Notes: generated by a model not told the origin, from the letters alone. A stretch of DNA of 32,289 nucleotides from Tropicimonas sp. IMCC6043 (GCF_004146235.1 NZ_SELO01000041.1:1-32289); one strand, 5' to 3'. Counted from the stretch's first letter, positions 1 through 7,618 are shown. Program-made: numbers and translations.

Positions 1-88
1 GTCCCGCGACCCTGCACCCGATGGGTGAGCCATCCAACACCACCTTCACGCCGCCCAACTCTCTGAAGAATAACAGAAATGCGGCCAT
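1..88 (-). other. Possible partial ORF running off the left edge
   Basis: The leftward strand is open from a stop near position 113 to the window edge, with an ATG at 88 that would give about 29 residues (key stretch RELGGVKVVLDG). No convincing ribosome binding site precedes this ATG. The piece may instead be the interior of a decayed gene. I do not recognise the family. Between it and the dehydrogenase stop at 207 I see no gene. Confidence 0.15.
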
Positions 89-206
89 CAGCGCAGCAAA
101 ATCGTCGGATCACTTGGGAAATTGGGGCTGAAATGCTTTCGCGGTGCCCTGAAGGGAGGCTTCTTTTTCTGCTCTGCTGGGCGAGCACTTTCACCAATTT
201 TCTGGC

Positions 207-1238
207 TCAATTCGTATCCACCGGCTTCGACCGCATACGACCCGCGGTTTCCCGTTCGGCGCGCTTGCAGCGCATGGGCGGCAGCCCCTTATCCATCAGC
301 GCCATATCTTCCAGGACCATGTCGCCCATCTGCTTGAATGCCACGTCCATCGCACCCGCGCGGTGCGCCGAGTGGATAAGACCGGGAAGCCTGCGGGCCC
401 GGTGGTCGGGCGGCAGCGGCTCCTCGGGCCAGACATCGGACGCGGCAACGATATGGCCCCGCTCCACCGCATCTAGCAGGGCCTCGAAATCGACCACATC
501 CGCGCGGCTCAGGAGAATGAAGGCGGCGCCGGGACGCATCTCTGCGAATTCCTCGGCCCCAAGAAACCCGCGGTTTTGAGTCGTGACAGCGGCCATGACG
601 AAGACGAAGTCGGACTCCGAGAGCACCTCGGCGAGGCCCGCCGGCGCGACCTGATGGTCTTCGAGGATCGACGGTGGCAGCCAGGGATCGTGGACCTTCA
701 CGTTGCAGCGGAAGCCAGTCAGCAACCGGTTGAGCGCCCGCCCCAGGTCGCCAAAGCCGATGATGCCGACGTCGGCGCCGGTAAGCAGGCGTGCCGACAG
801 GTTGCCATCGCCCCCCCACAGTTCTCGCCCGGCCTGGAAATCGACATCCGCGGCGCTGATCTGCCGGGCAAGGTCGAGCGCGAAACCGAGACCAATCTCG
901 GCGACCGGCACGGCAAAGACGGCACCGGTCGTGACGACGTGGATCCCGCGGGCGAAAACCTCATCGTAAGGCATATTGTCCAGAAGGTTCGATTCGACGT
1001 TCAGCACCGCCCGAAGCGACGTCATCTTGGCGAGGGTTTCGGCCGGGATCGGAGGCTGGCCAAGCACGTAGCGCGCCTTGGCGAGATTGGTATCGTCTAG
1101 CCCGGCGACGGAATCGGCATCGGTCTCGAAGAGTTCGTACCGGTCCCGCAATTCGGTCAGTTTTTTCGGCGTGAAGATCAGATCGAGGCTGCGCGGCTCC
1201 GGAGCGCAGATCACGAAGGGTTTTGATGTCGCAGTCAT
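207..1238 (-). CDS. D-isomer-specific 2-hydroxyacid dehydrogenase (NAD-dependent)
   Basis: This is a cytoplasmic oxidoreductase of the D-2-hydroxyacid dehydrogenase superfamily, which interconverts 2-hydroxy and 2-keto acids with NAD(P)H. The 343-residue length is normal. The Rossmann motif GFGDLG lies at residues 161-166 and an acidic cofactor-binding residue at D184 (VHDPW). The catalytic triad is visible as R245 (LLSRAD), E272/E273 (WPEEP) and H292 (HSAH). The start is supported by a GGAGGAG ribosome site just upstream. The gene is divergent from a LacI regulator, with two operators in between, so it probably belongs to the same sugar regulon as the transporter to its right. The substrate is unknown; a sugar acid made from the imported sugar is an inference. 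The last 20 residues are basic and poorly conserved-looking. Confidence 0.9.
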   Translation of the reverse strand: MTATSKPFVICAPEPRSLDLIFTPKKLTELRDRYELFETDADSVAGLDDTNLAKARYVLGQPPIPAETLAKMTSLRAVLNVESNLLDNMPYDEVFARGIHVVTTGAVFAVPVAEIGLGFALDLARQISAADVDFQAGRELWGGDGNLSARLLTGADVGIIGFGDLGRALNRLLTGFRCNVKVHDPWLPPSILEDHQVAPAGLAEVLSESDFVFVMAAVTTQNRGFLGAEEFAEMRPGAAFILLSRADVVDFEALLDAVERGHIVAASDVWPEEPLPPDHRARRLPGLIHSAHRAGAMDVAFKQMGDMVLEDMALMDKGLPPMRCKRAERETAGRMRSKPVDTN

Positions 1239-1259
1239 ATTGGCTCCTCCAATCGGAAA

Positions 1260-1271
1260 TGAATCGATTTA
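1260..1271. promoter_or_regulatory. LacI-family operator 1
   Basis: The near-palindrome TGAATCGATTTA has a central CG, as is typical of LacI-family operators. It lies between the dehydrogenase and LacI start codons and overlaps the -35 region proposed for the regulator gene. Its match to operator 2 is the main support. Confidence 0.7.
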
Positions 1272-1296
1272 CTTGCAGAATAAACCGATTTATCTT
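1268..1296 (+). promoter_or_regulatory. Candidate sigma70-type promoter for the LacI/transport operon
   Basis: TTTACT (1268-1273) and TATCTT (1291-1296) are separated by exactly 17 bp and each matches 4 of 6 consensus bases. Both operators overlap it, which fits autorepression by the LacI protein. The start codon at 1335 leaves a leader of about 30 nt. Confidence 0.45.
1281..1292. promoter_or_regulatory. LacI-family operator 2
   Basis: TAAACCGATTTA is a near-palindrome and shares the consensus TRAAYCGATTTA with operator 1. The centre-to-centre distance is 21 bp, two helical turns, so two dimers could sit on the same face of the DNA. It overlaps the spacer and -10 of the candidate promoter. 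Confidence 0.7.
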
Positions 1297-1334
1297 CGGA
1301 TTCGAGGCCCGAAAAGGGGACTCAGGGGAGGAAG

Positions 1335-2408
1335 ATGCGGCCTGAGGACAAGCACAGACGCGCGACGATACACGACGTCGCCCGAACCGCCCGAGTGTCG
1401 GCGGCGACGGTGTCGAAAGTGCTGCGCGGCGTGAAGACCGTTCGGGCCGACAACGCCGAGCGGGTGCGCAAGGCTGTGAGCGAGTTGCATTACCGGATGG
1501 ACCCCCTCGCCTCGGGCCTGCGCGGCGAACAGCGCCGGATCATTGGCACCGTGGTCCCGGATCTGGAAAGCCCCTTCTTCGGCAAGCTCGTTACGGAACT
1601 GGAAAGCCTCGCCGAGGCGGCAGGCTATCACATGATTGTCGCCTCGTCGCGCGAGAGTGAGGCACGCGAGGCCGATCTCGCCGCACGGATGAACGATTGG
1701 CGCGTCGCCGGCTGCGTTTTGGTGCCGGTGCGCTCCGAACGCGGACCGGGGGCGGAGAAACTCCTTGATTTCGGCATGACGGCGGTGCTCGTCGACCGGG
1801 TTTCGGCTGACGAGCGCTTCGACACGGTCTCCGCCGACAATCATGAAGCTTCGGCGTCTGTGGCGGATTTTCTGATCGGCCAACAAGGCCACAAACACAT
1901 CCTGCTGCACGGCGCGACGCGGATCTCCAAAGCCATCCGAAACCGGCTCGCGGGATTCGGGGATCGGGCCCGGGCGATCGACCCGGGTGTCGTTATTGAC
2001 GAACTCCTGTCCGACGATCCGCTCGAAACCCAGCGTGCCGCTATCCGGTACTATTTCGACGGCCAGGCAGACGGCCATAGGCCGACTGCTATCTTTTCTC
2101 TGTCTCAGCATTCGACCCTGCTTGTCCTCTCCGAGATCCGCAGGATGGGCCTCAGGATTCCAGAGGATGTGGCGCTCGTCGGATTCGACGATGCGGATTG
2201 GATGCAAACCACCTGGCCCTCGATTACTGCCGTCGCGCAACCCGTATCGGCCATCGCTGAGCGCGCTTTGACGGCGTTGCTTGCACGTGTCGAGGGAGAC
2301 CACACCGGGTTTCCAGTCCAATACTTGGAAACCTGCGCATTGCTCATCCGGCAGTCGGCCGGGCAGACGAAGACGGAACGGCCGCGCTGGTCAGGCCGGA
2401 GCGGATAA
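1335..2408 (+). CDS. LacI family transcriptional regulator
   Basis: This is a sugar-responsive DNA-binding repressor. Residues 10-57 form the LacI helix-turn-helix (TIHDVARTARVSAATVSKVL, then a YRMDPLASGLRG hinge helix). Residues of about 65-345 form the periplasmic-binding-protein-like effector domain (for example VPDLESPFFGKLV and VGFDDADW). The length of 357 aa is normal. The start has a strong GGGGAGG site at 1325-1331. The gene is only 33 bp upstream of the binding-protein gene, so it is probably the first cistron of the transport operon. The two operators upstream imply autoregulation and control of the divergent dehydrogenase. The effector is likely the imported sugar or its product (inference). 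Confidence 0.95.
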   Translation: MRPEDKHRRATIHDVARTARVSAATVSKVLRGVKTVRADNAERVRKAVSELHYRMDPLASGLRGEQRRIIGTVVPDLESPFFGKLVTELESLAEAAGYHMIVASSRESEAREADLAARMNDWRVAGCVLVPVRSERGPGAEKLLDFGMTAVLVDRVSADERFDTVSADNHEASASVADFLIGQQGHKHILLHGATRISKAIRNRLAGFGDRARAIDPGVVIDELLSDDPLETQRAAIRYYFDGQADGHRPTAIFSLSQHSTLLVLSEIRRMGLRIPEDVALVGFDDADWMQTTWPSITAVAQPVSAIAERALTALLARVEGDHTGFPVQYLETCALLIRQSAGQTKTERPRWSGRSG

Positions 2409-2424
2409 TCCAACGAAATGGTCC

Positions 2425-2436
2425 AGGAGGAGGAGG
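2425..2436 (+). promoter_or_regulatory. Iterated Shine-Dalgarno that fixes the binding-protein start
   Basis: Four AGG units in a row (AGGAGGAGGAGG) end 5 bases before the ATG at 2442. This makes 2442 the start rather than the in-frame ATG at 2418, which would place charged residues before the signal peptide. Confidence 0.75.
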
Positions 2437-2441
2437 AAACC

Positions 2442-3416
2442 ATGTCGAAACTGAAAACCGCCCTGAAACTCGGAGCCGCGCTCGCGGCATCGCTCGCAGT
2501 CACGCCAGCAATGGCCGAGGGGGAATATGGCGTATTGATGAAAACGCTCGCCAACCCGTTCTGGGGCGCGATGGGCCAGGGGGTCGAGGACGGCGCCACG
2601 GAAGCGGGAGTCGAGTACTATATGCAGGCAGTCGAGAGCGACCAGGCGGCCGAGAGCCAGCTCAACGTCTGCAACACAATGTTGGAACGCCAACCGGTGG
2701 CGATGATCACGGCCGCGATCAACTCGACCAACCTGCTGCCCTGCCTGAAGACCGCGCAGGAAGCGGGAATCAAGGTTGTAGACCTCGATGGCAACCTCGA
2801 TCAGGCGATCCTGGATGCAGAAGGTATCGAGATCACCTTCCGGATCGGCTCCGACAACATGCTGGCCGGTGCCCAGGGCGCCGAATACGTGGTCGGCCAG
2901 CTTGGCGCCGATGCCACCGGTCCGGTGCTGGTAATCGAGGGGCTCTCGGGCAACATCACCGGCCAGAAACGCGCTCAGGGGTTTGCCGACAAGCTCGCGG
3001 AACTCGCGCCGGGGCTTGAGATCGTCGCCTCGCTGCCGGGCGACTGGGACCGTGGCAAGGCCGCCAACATCACCAACGACATCCTCACCCGCAACCCGGA
3101 CCTCGTCGCTATCTTCGCCGCGAACGATGGCATGGCTCTGGGCGCTGTCGAGAGCGTCTTCGCCGCCGGAAAAGGTGGTGACGTCGTCATCGTCGGTGTC
3201 GACGGCAACTCCGATGCGGTGAAGTCGATTAACGAGGGTCGGCTTACGGCATCGGTGGCGCAATTGCCCTACCTAGTCGGCAAGCAAGCGGTCGAGAACG
3301 TGAAGGTCGCCGTCGAGGGCGGCTCTGTCGAGAGCGAGATCATCGTGCCCACACTCGTGCTCACCAAGGAGGTGATGGACGCCGGCACCGAGCCGTTGCT
3401 CGAATACGTCAAGTGA
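2442..3416 (+). CDS. Sugar ABC transporter substrate-binding protein (AlsB/RbsB-like)
   Basis: This is the periplasmic receptor that delivers a sugar to the permease at 3512. Residues 1-25 are a Sec signal peptide (MSKLKT, a hydrophobic stretch, then AMA before EGEYG). The mature part is a family-4 periplasmic binding protein of about 300 residues, 324 with the signal. Short blocks recall E. coli D-allose-binding protein AlsB: LMKTLANPFW, GDWDRGKA, IFAANDGMALG and VIVGVDGNSDA. That similarity is from memory and not aligned by tool. The gene lies 33 bp after the LacI gene and is followed immediately by a stable hairpin. An allose-, allulose- or ribose-like pyranose/ketose ligand is an inference, strengthened by the epimerase at the operon's end. 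Confidence 0.93.
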   Translation: MSKLKTALKLGAALAASLAVTPAMAEGEYGVLMKTLANPFWGAMGQGVEDGATEAGVEYYMQAVESDQAAESQLNVCNTMLERQPVAMITAAINSTNLLPCLKTAQEAGIKVVDLDGNLDQAILDAEGIEITFRIGSDNMLAGAQGAEYVVGQLGADATGPVLVIEGLSGNITGQKRAQGFADKLAELAPGLEIVASLPGDWDRGKAANITNDILTRNPDLVAIFAANDGMALGAVESVFAAGKGGDVVIVGVDGNSDAVKSINEGRLTASVAQLPYLVGKQAVENVKVAVEGGSVESEIIVPTLVLTKEVMDAGTEPLLEYVK

Positions 3417-3423
3417 TCTTCCC

Positions 3424-3451
3424 GCCGGTGGGGCCTTCGGGCCCTGCCGGC
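3424..3451 (+). promoter_or_regulatory. Intercistronic UUCG hairpin after the binding-protein gene
   Basis: A 12-bp stem (two G-T pairs, otherwise Watson-Crick) is closed by C(UUCG)G, the very stable tetraloop. It starts 7 nt after the binding-protein stop and has no U-run. Such structures are known to protect the 3' end of binding-protein mRNA so that it outnumbers permease mRNA. This role is inferred here. Confidence 0.7.
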
Positions 3452-3511
3452 ATTCCAGACGGCCTGACACGCGCCGCGGCCACTGCCAGCAATGCCGGAG
3501 ACGACCAGCCA

Positions 3512-4519
3512 ATGACGCAATCCGAATCCGGACCCGCCAAACCTGGCACGAGCCTCTGGGCAAGGGTACAGTCGAGCGCCATCGAGCAGCTTCACATCCG
3601 CCTCGAAAGCCTGATCGTGCTTCTCGTGCTCGGCGCCATCATGTCGGTGCTCAGCCCGTATTTCCTGTCGGTCAGCAACTTCATGAACATCTTCCTGGCG
3701 ACCGCCACGATCGGGGTGCTTGCCATCGCCGCGACCTTCATTTTGGGGTCGGGCGGGCTCGACCTTTCGCTGGGATCGGTCATGGGCTTCGCCGGTGTCG
3801 TCGGTGCCTGGGTGGCCGTCACGGCTGGGCTTCCGACAGGGATCGCGGTCGTGGCAACCATCGGAGCCGGCGCCCTCGCAGGCTTCGTCAACGGCATCAT
3901 CATCACCCGCGCCTTCGTGCCCGCGTTCATCGTCACGCTGGGGATGCTCGGTATCGCCCGCGGTCTGGCGCTGGTGATCAACAACGGCGCGGCGATCTAC
4001 GGCCTGCCGCCTGCGATGGTCTATCTCGGCCAGGGCCGCCCCATGGGCATCCCGATGCCGGTGATCATCTTTATCGGCACCGCCATCGTGATGCATATCC
4101 TTCTCGCCTACACCCGCTACGGCCGCCACACGCTCGCCATCGGCGACAGCGAGAACGCGGCGCGCACGGCGGGCATTAACGTCTCGCGCCTGCGGCTGTC
4201 GCTCTATACGCTCTCGGGCGCGCTCGCCGGCCTCGCCGGGCTGATTTTCGCGACCCGGGTGAATGCGGGCGACCCGACCGCCGGCCTGACCTACGAACTC
4301 ACTGCCATCACGGCGGCCATCATCGGCGGCACCAACCTCTTCGGCGGTCGCGCCTCGATCCTCGGCACGATGATCGGCGCGCTCATCATGGGCGTATTGC
4401 AAAACGGCCTCAACCTGCTCGCGGTGCAGAGCTACTACCAGCAGATGGCCATCGGCGCCGTGCTGATCCTCGCGGTCTTTATCGACCAATGGCAGGTCCG
4501 GAAGGAGAGCCGGGTATGA
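3512..4519 (+). CDS. Sugar ABC transporter permease (RbsC/BPD_transp_2 type)
   Basis: This is the inner-membrane channel subunit of the region 1 importer. The 335 residues contain about 8-10 hydrophobic segments beginning at LIVLLVLGAIMSVLSPYFL. Family hallmarks include GSGGLDLSLGSVMGF, GIARGLALV, AIGDSENAARTAGI, AALAG-type segments and IIGGTNLFGGRAS near the C-terminus. The frame is open back to a GTG at 3413, but that start would translate through the UUCG hairpin. The ATG at 3512 gives a normal N-terminus. The gene overlaps the ATPase start by 4 nt (ATGA), implying translational coupling. The start remains moderately uncertain because the ribosome site is weak. Confidence 0.92.
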   Translation: MTQSESGPAKPGTSLWARVQSSAIEQLHIRLESLIVLLVLGAIMSVLSPYFLSVSNFMNIFLATATIGVLAIAATFILGSGGLDLSLGSVMGFAGVVGAWVAVTAGLPTGIAVVATIGAGALAGFVNGIIITRAFVPAFIVTLGMLGIARGLALVINNGAAIYGLPPAMVYLGQGRPMGIPMPVIIFIGTAIVMHILLAYTRYGRHTLAIGDSENAARTAGINVSRLRLSLYTLSGALAGLAGLIFATRVNAGDPTAGLTYELTAITAAIIGGTNLFGGRASILGTMIGALIMGVLQNGLNLLAVQSYYQQMAIGAVLILAVFIDQWQVRKESRV

Positions 4520-5286
4520 CCCTTCTCAAAATTAGCAAAGTCTCCAAGGCTTTCGGTCCGGTCAGCGTGCTGCACGGCGTCGACATGAGTGTCGACCGCG
4601 GCGAAGTGGTCGGCCTCGTGGGTGACAACGGTGCCGGAAAATCGACGCTGATGAAGATCGTCACCGGCATGTACACGGCTGACGCGGGCGAGATCACGCT
4701 CGACGGCCAGAACATTCTCGACGACAATCCCGGCGAACGGCGCCGGATGGGGATCGAGATGATCTACCAGGATCTCGCCCTGGCCCGGCAGCAGGATGTC
4801 TCCGCCAATATCTTCCTTGGCCGGGAGCCGCAGCGGAAGGTGCTCGGGATGAACTTCGTGGACCGAGCCACCATGCGGCGGGAGGCCCAGGCAATGATCG
4901 ACCGGCTGGGCGCGCGACTCCCCGCGATCAACCGGCCGGTAGGCTCGTTTTCGGGCGGCCAGCAGCAGTCCGTCGCAATCGCCCGGGCGCTTACCTTCGA
5001 TCCGAAGCTCGTCATTATGGACGAACCGACGGCGGCGCTCGCAGTTCGGGAGGTCCAAGGCGTGCTCGATCTCATCCGCCAGCTCAAGTCGGAGGGGATT
5101 GGGGTGATCCTGATCTCGCATCGGCTGAATGACGTGCTTTCTGTGACGGATCGGATCGTGGTGCTGAACCACGGCCGCGCCGCCGCCAACCTCACCACAA
5201 CAGAGACCAACATGACCGAGGTCGTCTCCGCCATCGTCGGCAGCGCCGATATGGATCACGCGGCCGCGCACGAAGCAAGAGGATAG
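4516..5286 (+). CDS. Sugar ABC transporter ATP-binding protein, single-domain
   Basis: This is the cytoplasmic ATPase that energises the region 1 importer. Walker A is G36-T44 (GDNGAGKST), the signature is FSGGQQQ at 145-151, Walker B is LVIMDE at 165-170 and the switch is H202. At 256 aa it is one nucleotide-binding domain, unlike the double-domain RbsA/AlsA proteins that usually serve such permeases; FrcA-type systems are also single-domain. The frame is open upstream to 4489, but the ATG at 4516 follows an AAGGAGAG site and overlaps the permease stop, so it is preferred. The epimerase starts 2 nt after its stop. Confidence 0.93.
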   Translation: MTLLKISKVSKAFGPVSVLHGVDMSVDRGEVVGLVGDNGAGKSTLMKIVTGMYTADAGEITLDGQNILDDNPGERRRMGIEMIYQDLALARQQDVSANIFLGREPQRKVLGMNFVDRATMRREAQAMIDRLGARLPAINRPVGSFSGGQQQSVAIARALTFDPKLVIMDEPTAALAVREVQGVLDLIRQLKSEGIGVILISHRLNDVLSVTDRIVVLNHGRAAANLTTTETNMTEVVSAIVGSADMDHAAAHEARG

Positions 5287-5288
5287 AC

Positions 5289-6143
5289 ATGGCTCAGCTT
5301 GGCCTTCACACTTTCGCGGCGGCGCCAAAGTGGGACCTAGCCGGAATGCGCGGACTTCTCGACAAGTTCCGGAAACATAAGGTCCGTGTGCTTGAGATCC
5401 CGCTTCTCGACCCGGCTGAAATCGACGTGGGTGAGACCCGGGCCTTCTGCGAGGAGACCGGCATCGCGCCGGTTTGCTCCCTTGGTCTGCCGCCGCAAAT
5501 CGACGTGATCACAGATCCAGACGCCGGCCTCGCCTTCCTTGAGCCAGCATTCGAGGTGGCGAGCGGCGTCGGCGCCTTCGCGCTTGCCGGTGTTACCTAC
5601 GGCACGATCGGCAAGACCTCCGGTGCGCCACGTTCCATTCAGGAATTCGACGGCACCGCCCGATTCATCGAACGCGCGGCGAAAAGAGCCAAATCACATG
5701 GGCTGAAGCTCGGGCTCGAGCCCTGCAATCGCTACGAGACCCACATCATGAACACCGGTGCCGACGGCCGCACTTATTGTGAGGCGGTCGGTGCCAACAA
5801 CGTTTTCATCCACATCGACACCTACCACATGAACATCGAGGAGGTGTCCTACGCCCAGGGCTTCCGCGATTGCGGCCCGTTCCTCGGCTACGTTCATCTG
5901 TCGGAGAGCAACCGTGGCGCGCCGGGAGCCGGGACAATCGACTGGGAGCAAGTATATGGGGCTCTTGTCGAGGTCGGTTTCGACGGCATCACTACGCTGG
6001 AGAGCATGAACCACGTTCATCCCGCAATCGCCTCCGCTCTGGCGATCTGGCACCCAGTGGCCGCGAACCCGGACGACGTGGTCGACATCGGCCTGCCTTT
6101 CCTACACCAGGTAGCGGCGGCGTCCGGCTTTCACTACACCTGA
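5289..6143 (+). CDS. Sugar isomerase/epimerase, D-tagatose/D-allulose 3-epimerase family
   Basis: This TIM-barrel metalloenzyme is expected to invert C3 of a free ketose. Candidate metal ligands are E144 (GLEPCNRYE), D177 (HIDTYHM), H203 (YVHLSES) and E238 (TLESM). The P. cichorii D-tagatose 3-epimerase ligands are E152, D185, H211 and E246, a constant offset of 8. The same offset links E150, H180 and R209 to known substrate-contact residues E158, H188 and R217. The length of 284 aa is typical. The gene is the last of the operon, so the epimerase probably converts the imported sugar into a common ketose or the substrate of the divergent dehydrogenase (inference). The exact sugar cannot be read from sequence. 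Confidence 0.88.
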   Translation: MAQLGLHTFAAAPKWDLAGMRGLLDKFRKHKVRVLEIPLLDPAEIDVGETRAFCEETGIAPVCSLGLPPQIDVITDPDAGLAFLEPAFEVASGVGAFALAGVTYGTIGKTSGAPRSIQEFDGTARFIERAAKRAKSHGLKLGLEPCNRYETHIMNTGADGRTYCEAVGANNVFIHIDTYHMNIEEVSYAQGFRDCGPFLGYVHLSESNRGAPGAGTIDWEQVYGALVEVGFDGITTLESMNHVHPAIASALAIWHPVAANPDDVVDIGLPFLHQVAAASGFHYT

Positions 6144-6167
6144 ACGGGATTGAGAAGTAAGCGTTCC

Positions 6168-6184
6168 GCTGTCAATTGGACAGC
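6168..6184 (+). terminator. Small hairpin downstream of the epimerase operon
   Basis: A perfect 6-bp stem (GCTGTC/GACAGC) with a 5-nt loop lies 25 bp after the epimerase stop. There is no T-run, so intrinsic termination is doubtful. It may be a processing or Rho-pause site. Confidence 0.25.
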
Positions 6185-6387
6185 AACTCATTCTTCGGCC
6201 CGCATGCTGCGCTCTTACGGTGAAGGACGGGGGCGGCAATGTTGATCGTGAGATATCCTGTGATGAAGCCAACGTGATCAAGCAAATTGCCCTGACCAGA
6301 CGATCTGATTTGAGCTCTTATTCGTATAGTAATGCCGGCGGGTTCGAGTAGAGGACTTTGGTGTTTCATGCAGCGAAGGTCGGCAAT

Positions 6388-6428
6388 CCGCCCTCCCTGA
6401 CCGATGCTGCGGTCGGCATGGAGGGCGG
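6388..6428. other. Large intergenic hairpin between epimerase and rhomboid genes
   Basis: Nested inverted repeats form a 9-bp outer stem (CCGCCCTCC/GGAGGGCGG) and a 5-bp inner stem (GACCG/CGGTC) with a 6-nt loop. It lies 43 bp beyond the rhomboid stop. It could end leftward transcription, but there is no T-run on either side. The remaining sequence of 6144-6471 holds no gene that I can support. Confidence 0.55.
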
Positions 6429-6471
6429 CTTGCGAGCGCGAAGCCGTCATCCGAGCCCTGACGACTGGCCC

Positions 6472-7131
6472 TCAGTTTCGGACAAAAGTGGTCGCCGAGA
6501 TGCATCCGACAACCCAGCCCCCGAGATGTGCTTGCCATGCGAGCCCACCGTCGAGAAAGGCAAAAAGGACAAAGTTCGCGAAGATTAAGCCCAACATTGC
6601 GCTCACAACGGGTTGGATCGACAGTCGAAGCCTTCGGCGGCTGAGATAGTCCCAAGTCTGCCAGACGCCGATCAGACCAAAAACCGCTCCAGAGGCTCCA
6701 ACCATGGGAGCGCTGCTTGTAGAGATAAATCCAAAGGCGACCCCACCTCCTACAGCTGAAAGCAGAAAAACCAACATAGTCTTGGCGGGACCAATACGTG
6801 CGGAAATGTATTTTCCAAGGGCGAGAAGGATGACGCTGTTCAGGACCAAGTGCATTGGTCCTCCGTGCAAGAAAGCGTGTGTTACGAACATCGTTGCGGT
6901 TTGGCCGGGAAAAATCGGCGAGACGTCCCCAGAAATCAATGGCTGCCAAAATGCTCCGAACCCGTAGGCAACCCAACGCCACGAAGGTGACCCGACAATA
7001 CCGGCGTCTGCAGCGCTGAGGGTGAACTCAATCAGGGCCATGACCCCAACCAGCCACCAGAGAAACGCTGGTGCGCCAACCTGCCGGTCGCGGTGACCCT
7101 TGGAGGACGTCGGAGCAGTCCGGAAATGCAT
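6472..7131 (-). CDS. Rhomboid family intramembrane serine protease
   Basis: This integral-membrane protease would cleave transmembrane segments of client proteins. From the ATG at 7131 it has 219 residues and about six hydrophobic helices. The catalytic dyad is S147 in GASGAVFG and H202 in WQAHLGGW. Supporting residues are H89 in the HAFLHGG motif, H94 and N98 (MHLVLNS). The frame stays open to 7536, but the extra 135 residues are Pro/Arg/Leu-rich, overlap other remnants and match nothing, so they are left out. The ribosome site is weak and the start is uncertain. The gene is flanked by decayed mobile DNA and its composition seems less GC-rich than the sugar operons, suggesting separate acquisition. 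Substrate unknown. Confidence 0.85.
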   Translation of the reverse strand: MHFRTAPTSSKGHRDRQVGAPAFLWWLVGVMALIEFTLSAADAGIVGSPSWRWVAYGFGAFWQPLISGDVSPIFPGQTATMFVTHAFLHGGPMHLVLNSVILLALGKYISARIGPAKTMLVFLLSAVGGGVAFGFISTSSAPMVGASGAVFGLIGVWQTWDYLSRRRLRLSIQPVVSAMLGLIFANFVLFAFLDGGLAWQAHLGGWVVGCISATTFVRN

Positions 7132-7281
7132 GGCCTGAAGCCCAGTCCAATAACGCGGTGGAGGGAGCCTATCCTTCAATCCTGACCAGCGGGCAACCAG
7201 ACCATCGACCACGACCCCACAGGAGGCCGTGGAAGCCGCCAGAGAGGCCATTCTGGCTGCTGGCAGGGGTGTGAGGTCAGC

Positions 7282-7470
7282 ATGTCCGAGGCAAAGGCCT
7301 ACGTGGCGCTCCTTGAGCGTCGGGGAGGCATGCAGGGGTATCTCGAACTGGAGCAGTTGAAGGCGTCTCTGGAGGAGTTGAAGGCAAGCCGGGATCGGCC
7401 GCCGCTGCAACTGCCAGAGATTTCGCGGGTGCAATGGGGGCATGGTTCGGTTGATCGGGAGACTGGGTAG
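7282..7470 (+). CDS. Small ORF of unknown function
   Basis: This 62-residue frame starts MSEAKAYVALLERRGG, is rich in Leu/Glu/Lys and could form a helix over residues 1-40. A GAGGT ribosome-like site lies five bases upstream. I do not recognise it. It lies between the rhomboid gene and an IS6-type remnant and could be a leftover of a larger gene. Confidence 0.25.
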   Translation: MSEAKAYVALLERRGGMQGYLELEQLKASLEELKASRDRPPLQLPEISRVQWGHGSVDRETG

Positions 7471-7500
7471 ACTGCCATGTTCTCGGGAGGTGCGTGAATA

Positions 7501-7618
7501 ATTCCGCTGCACGAACGCGGCATCGAGGTCAGCCACGAATCCGTGCGGTTCTGGTGGCTGCGGTTCGGACCGATGTTCGGCCGCGGAGATCCGAGCGAGA
7601 CGAGCCGAGCGTCTCGTA
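7501..7618 (+). pseudogene. IS6-family transposase remnant, frameshifted
   Basis: The forward frame from 7501 reads LHERGIEVSHESVRFWWLRFGPMF, the helix-turn-helix part conserved in IS6/IS26-type transposases. After the Phe codon at 7576-7578 one extra base shifts the frame; skipping it restores AAEIRARRAERL, which continues the family pattern. No DDE domain follows and the frame before 7501 is stopped. It is a dead fragment of about 120 bp. Confidence 0.6.

Noticed and set aside
1290-2321. Leftward 343-residue frame opposite the LacI gene
   Set aside because: It lies entirely over the LacI coding region and shows no domain.
2391-3263. Leftward 290-residue frame opposite the first receptor gene
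   Set aside because: It is a codon-bias shadow with no motif or ribosome site.
3413-3511. GTG start of the region 1 permease at 3413
   Set aside because: It would translate a Pro/Gly/Ala-rich stretch encoded by the UUCG hairpin and has no family counterpart.
7132-7536. N-terminal extension of the rhomboid frame to 354 residues
   Set aside because: The extra 135 residues are low in recognisable structure, overlap the IS6 remnant on the other strand and are not part of the rhomboid fold. The 219-residue form from 7131 has normal length.
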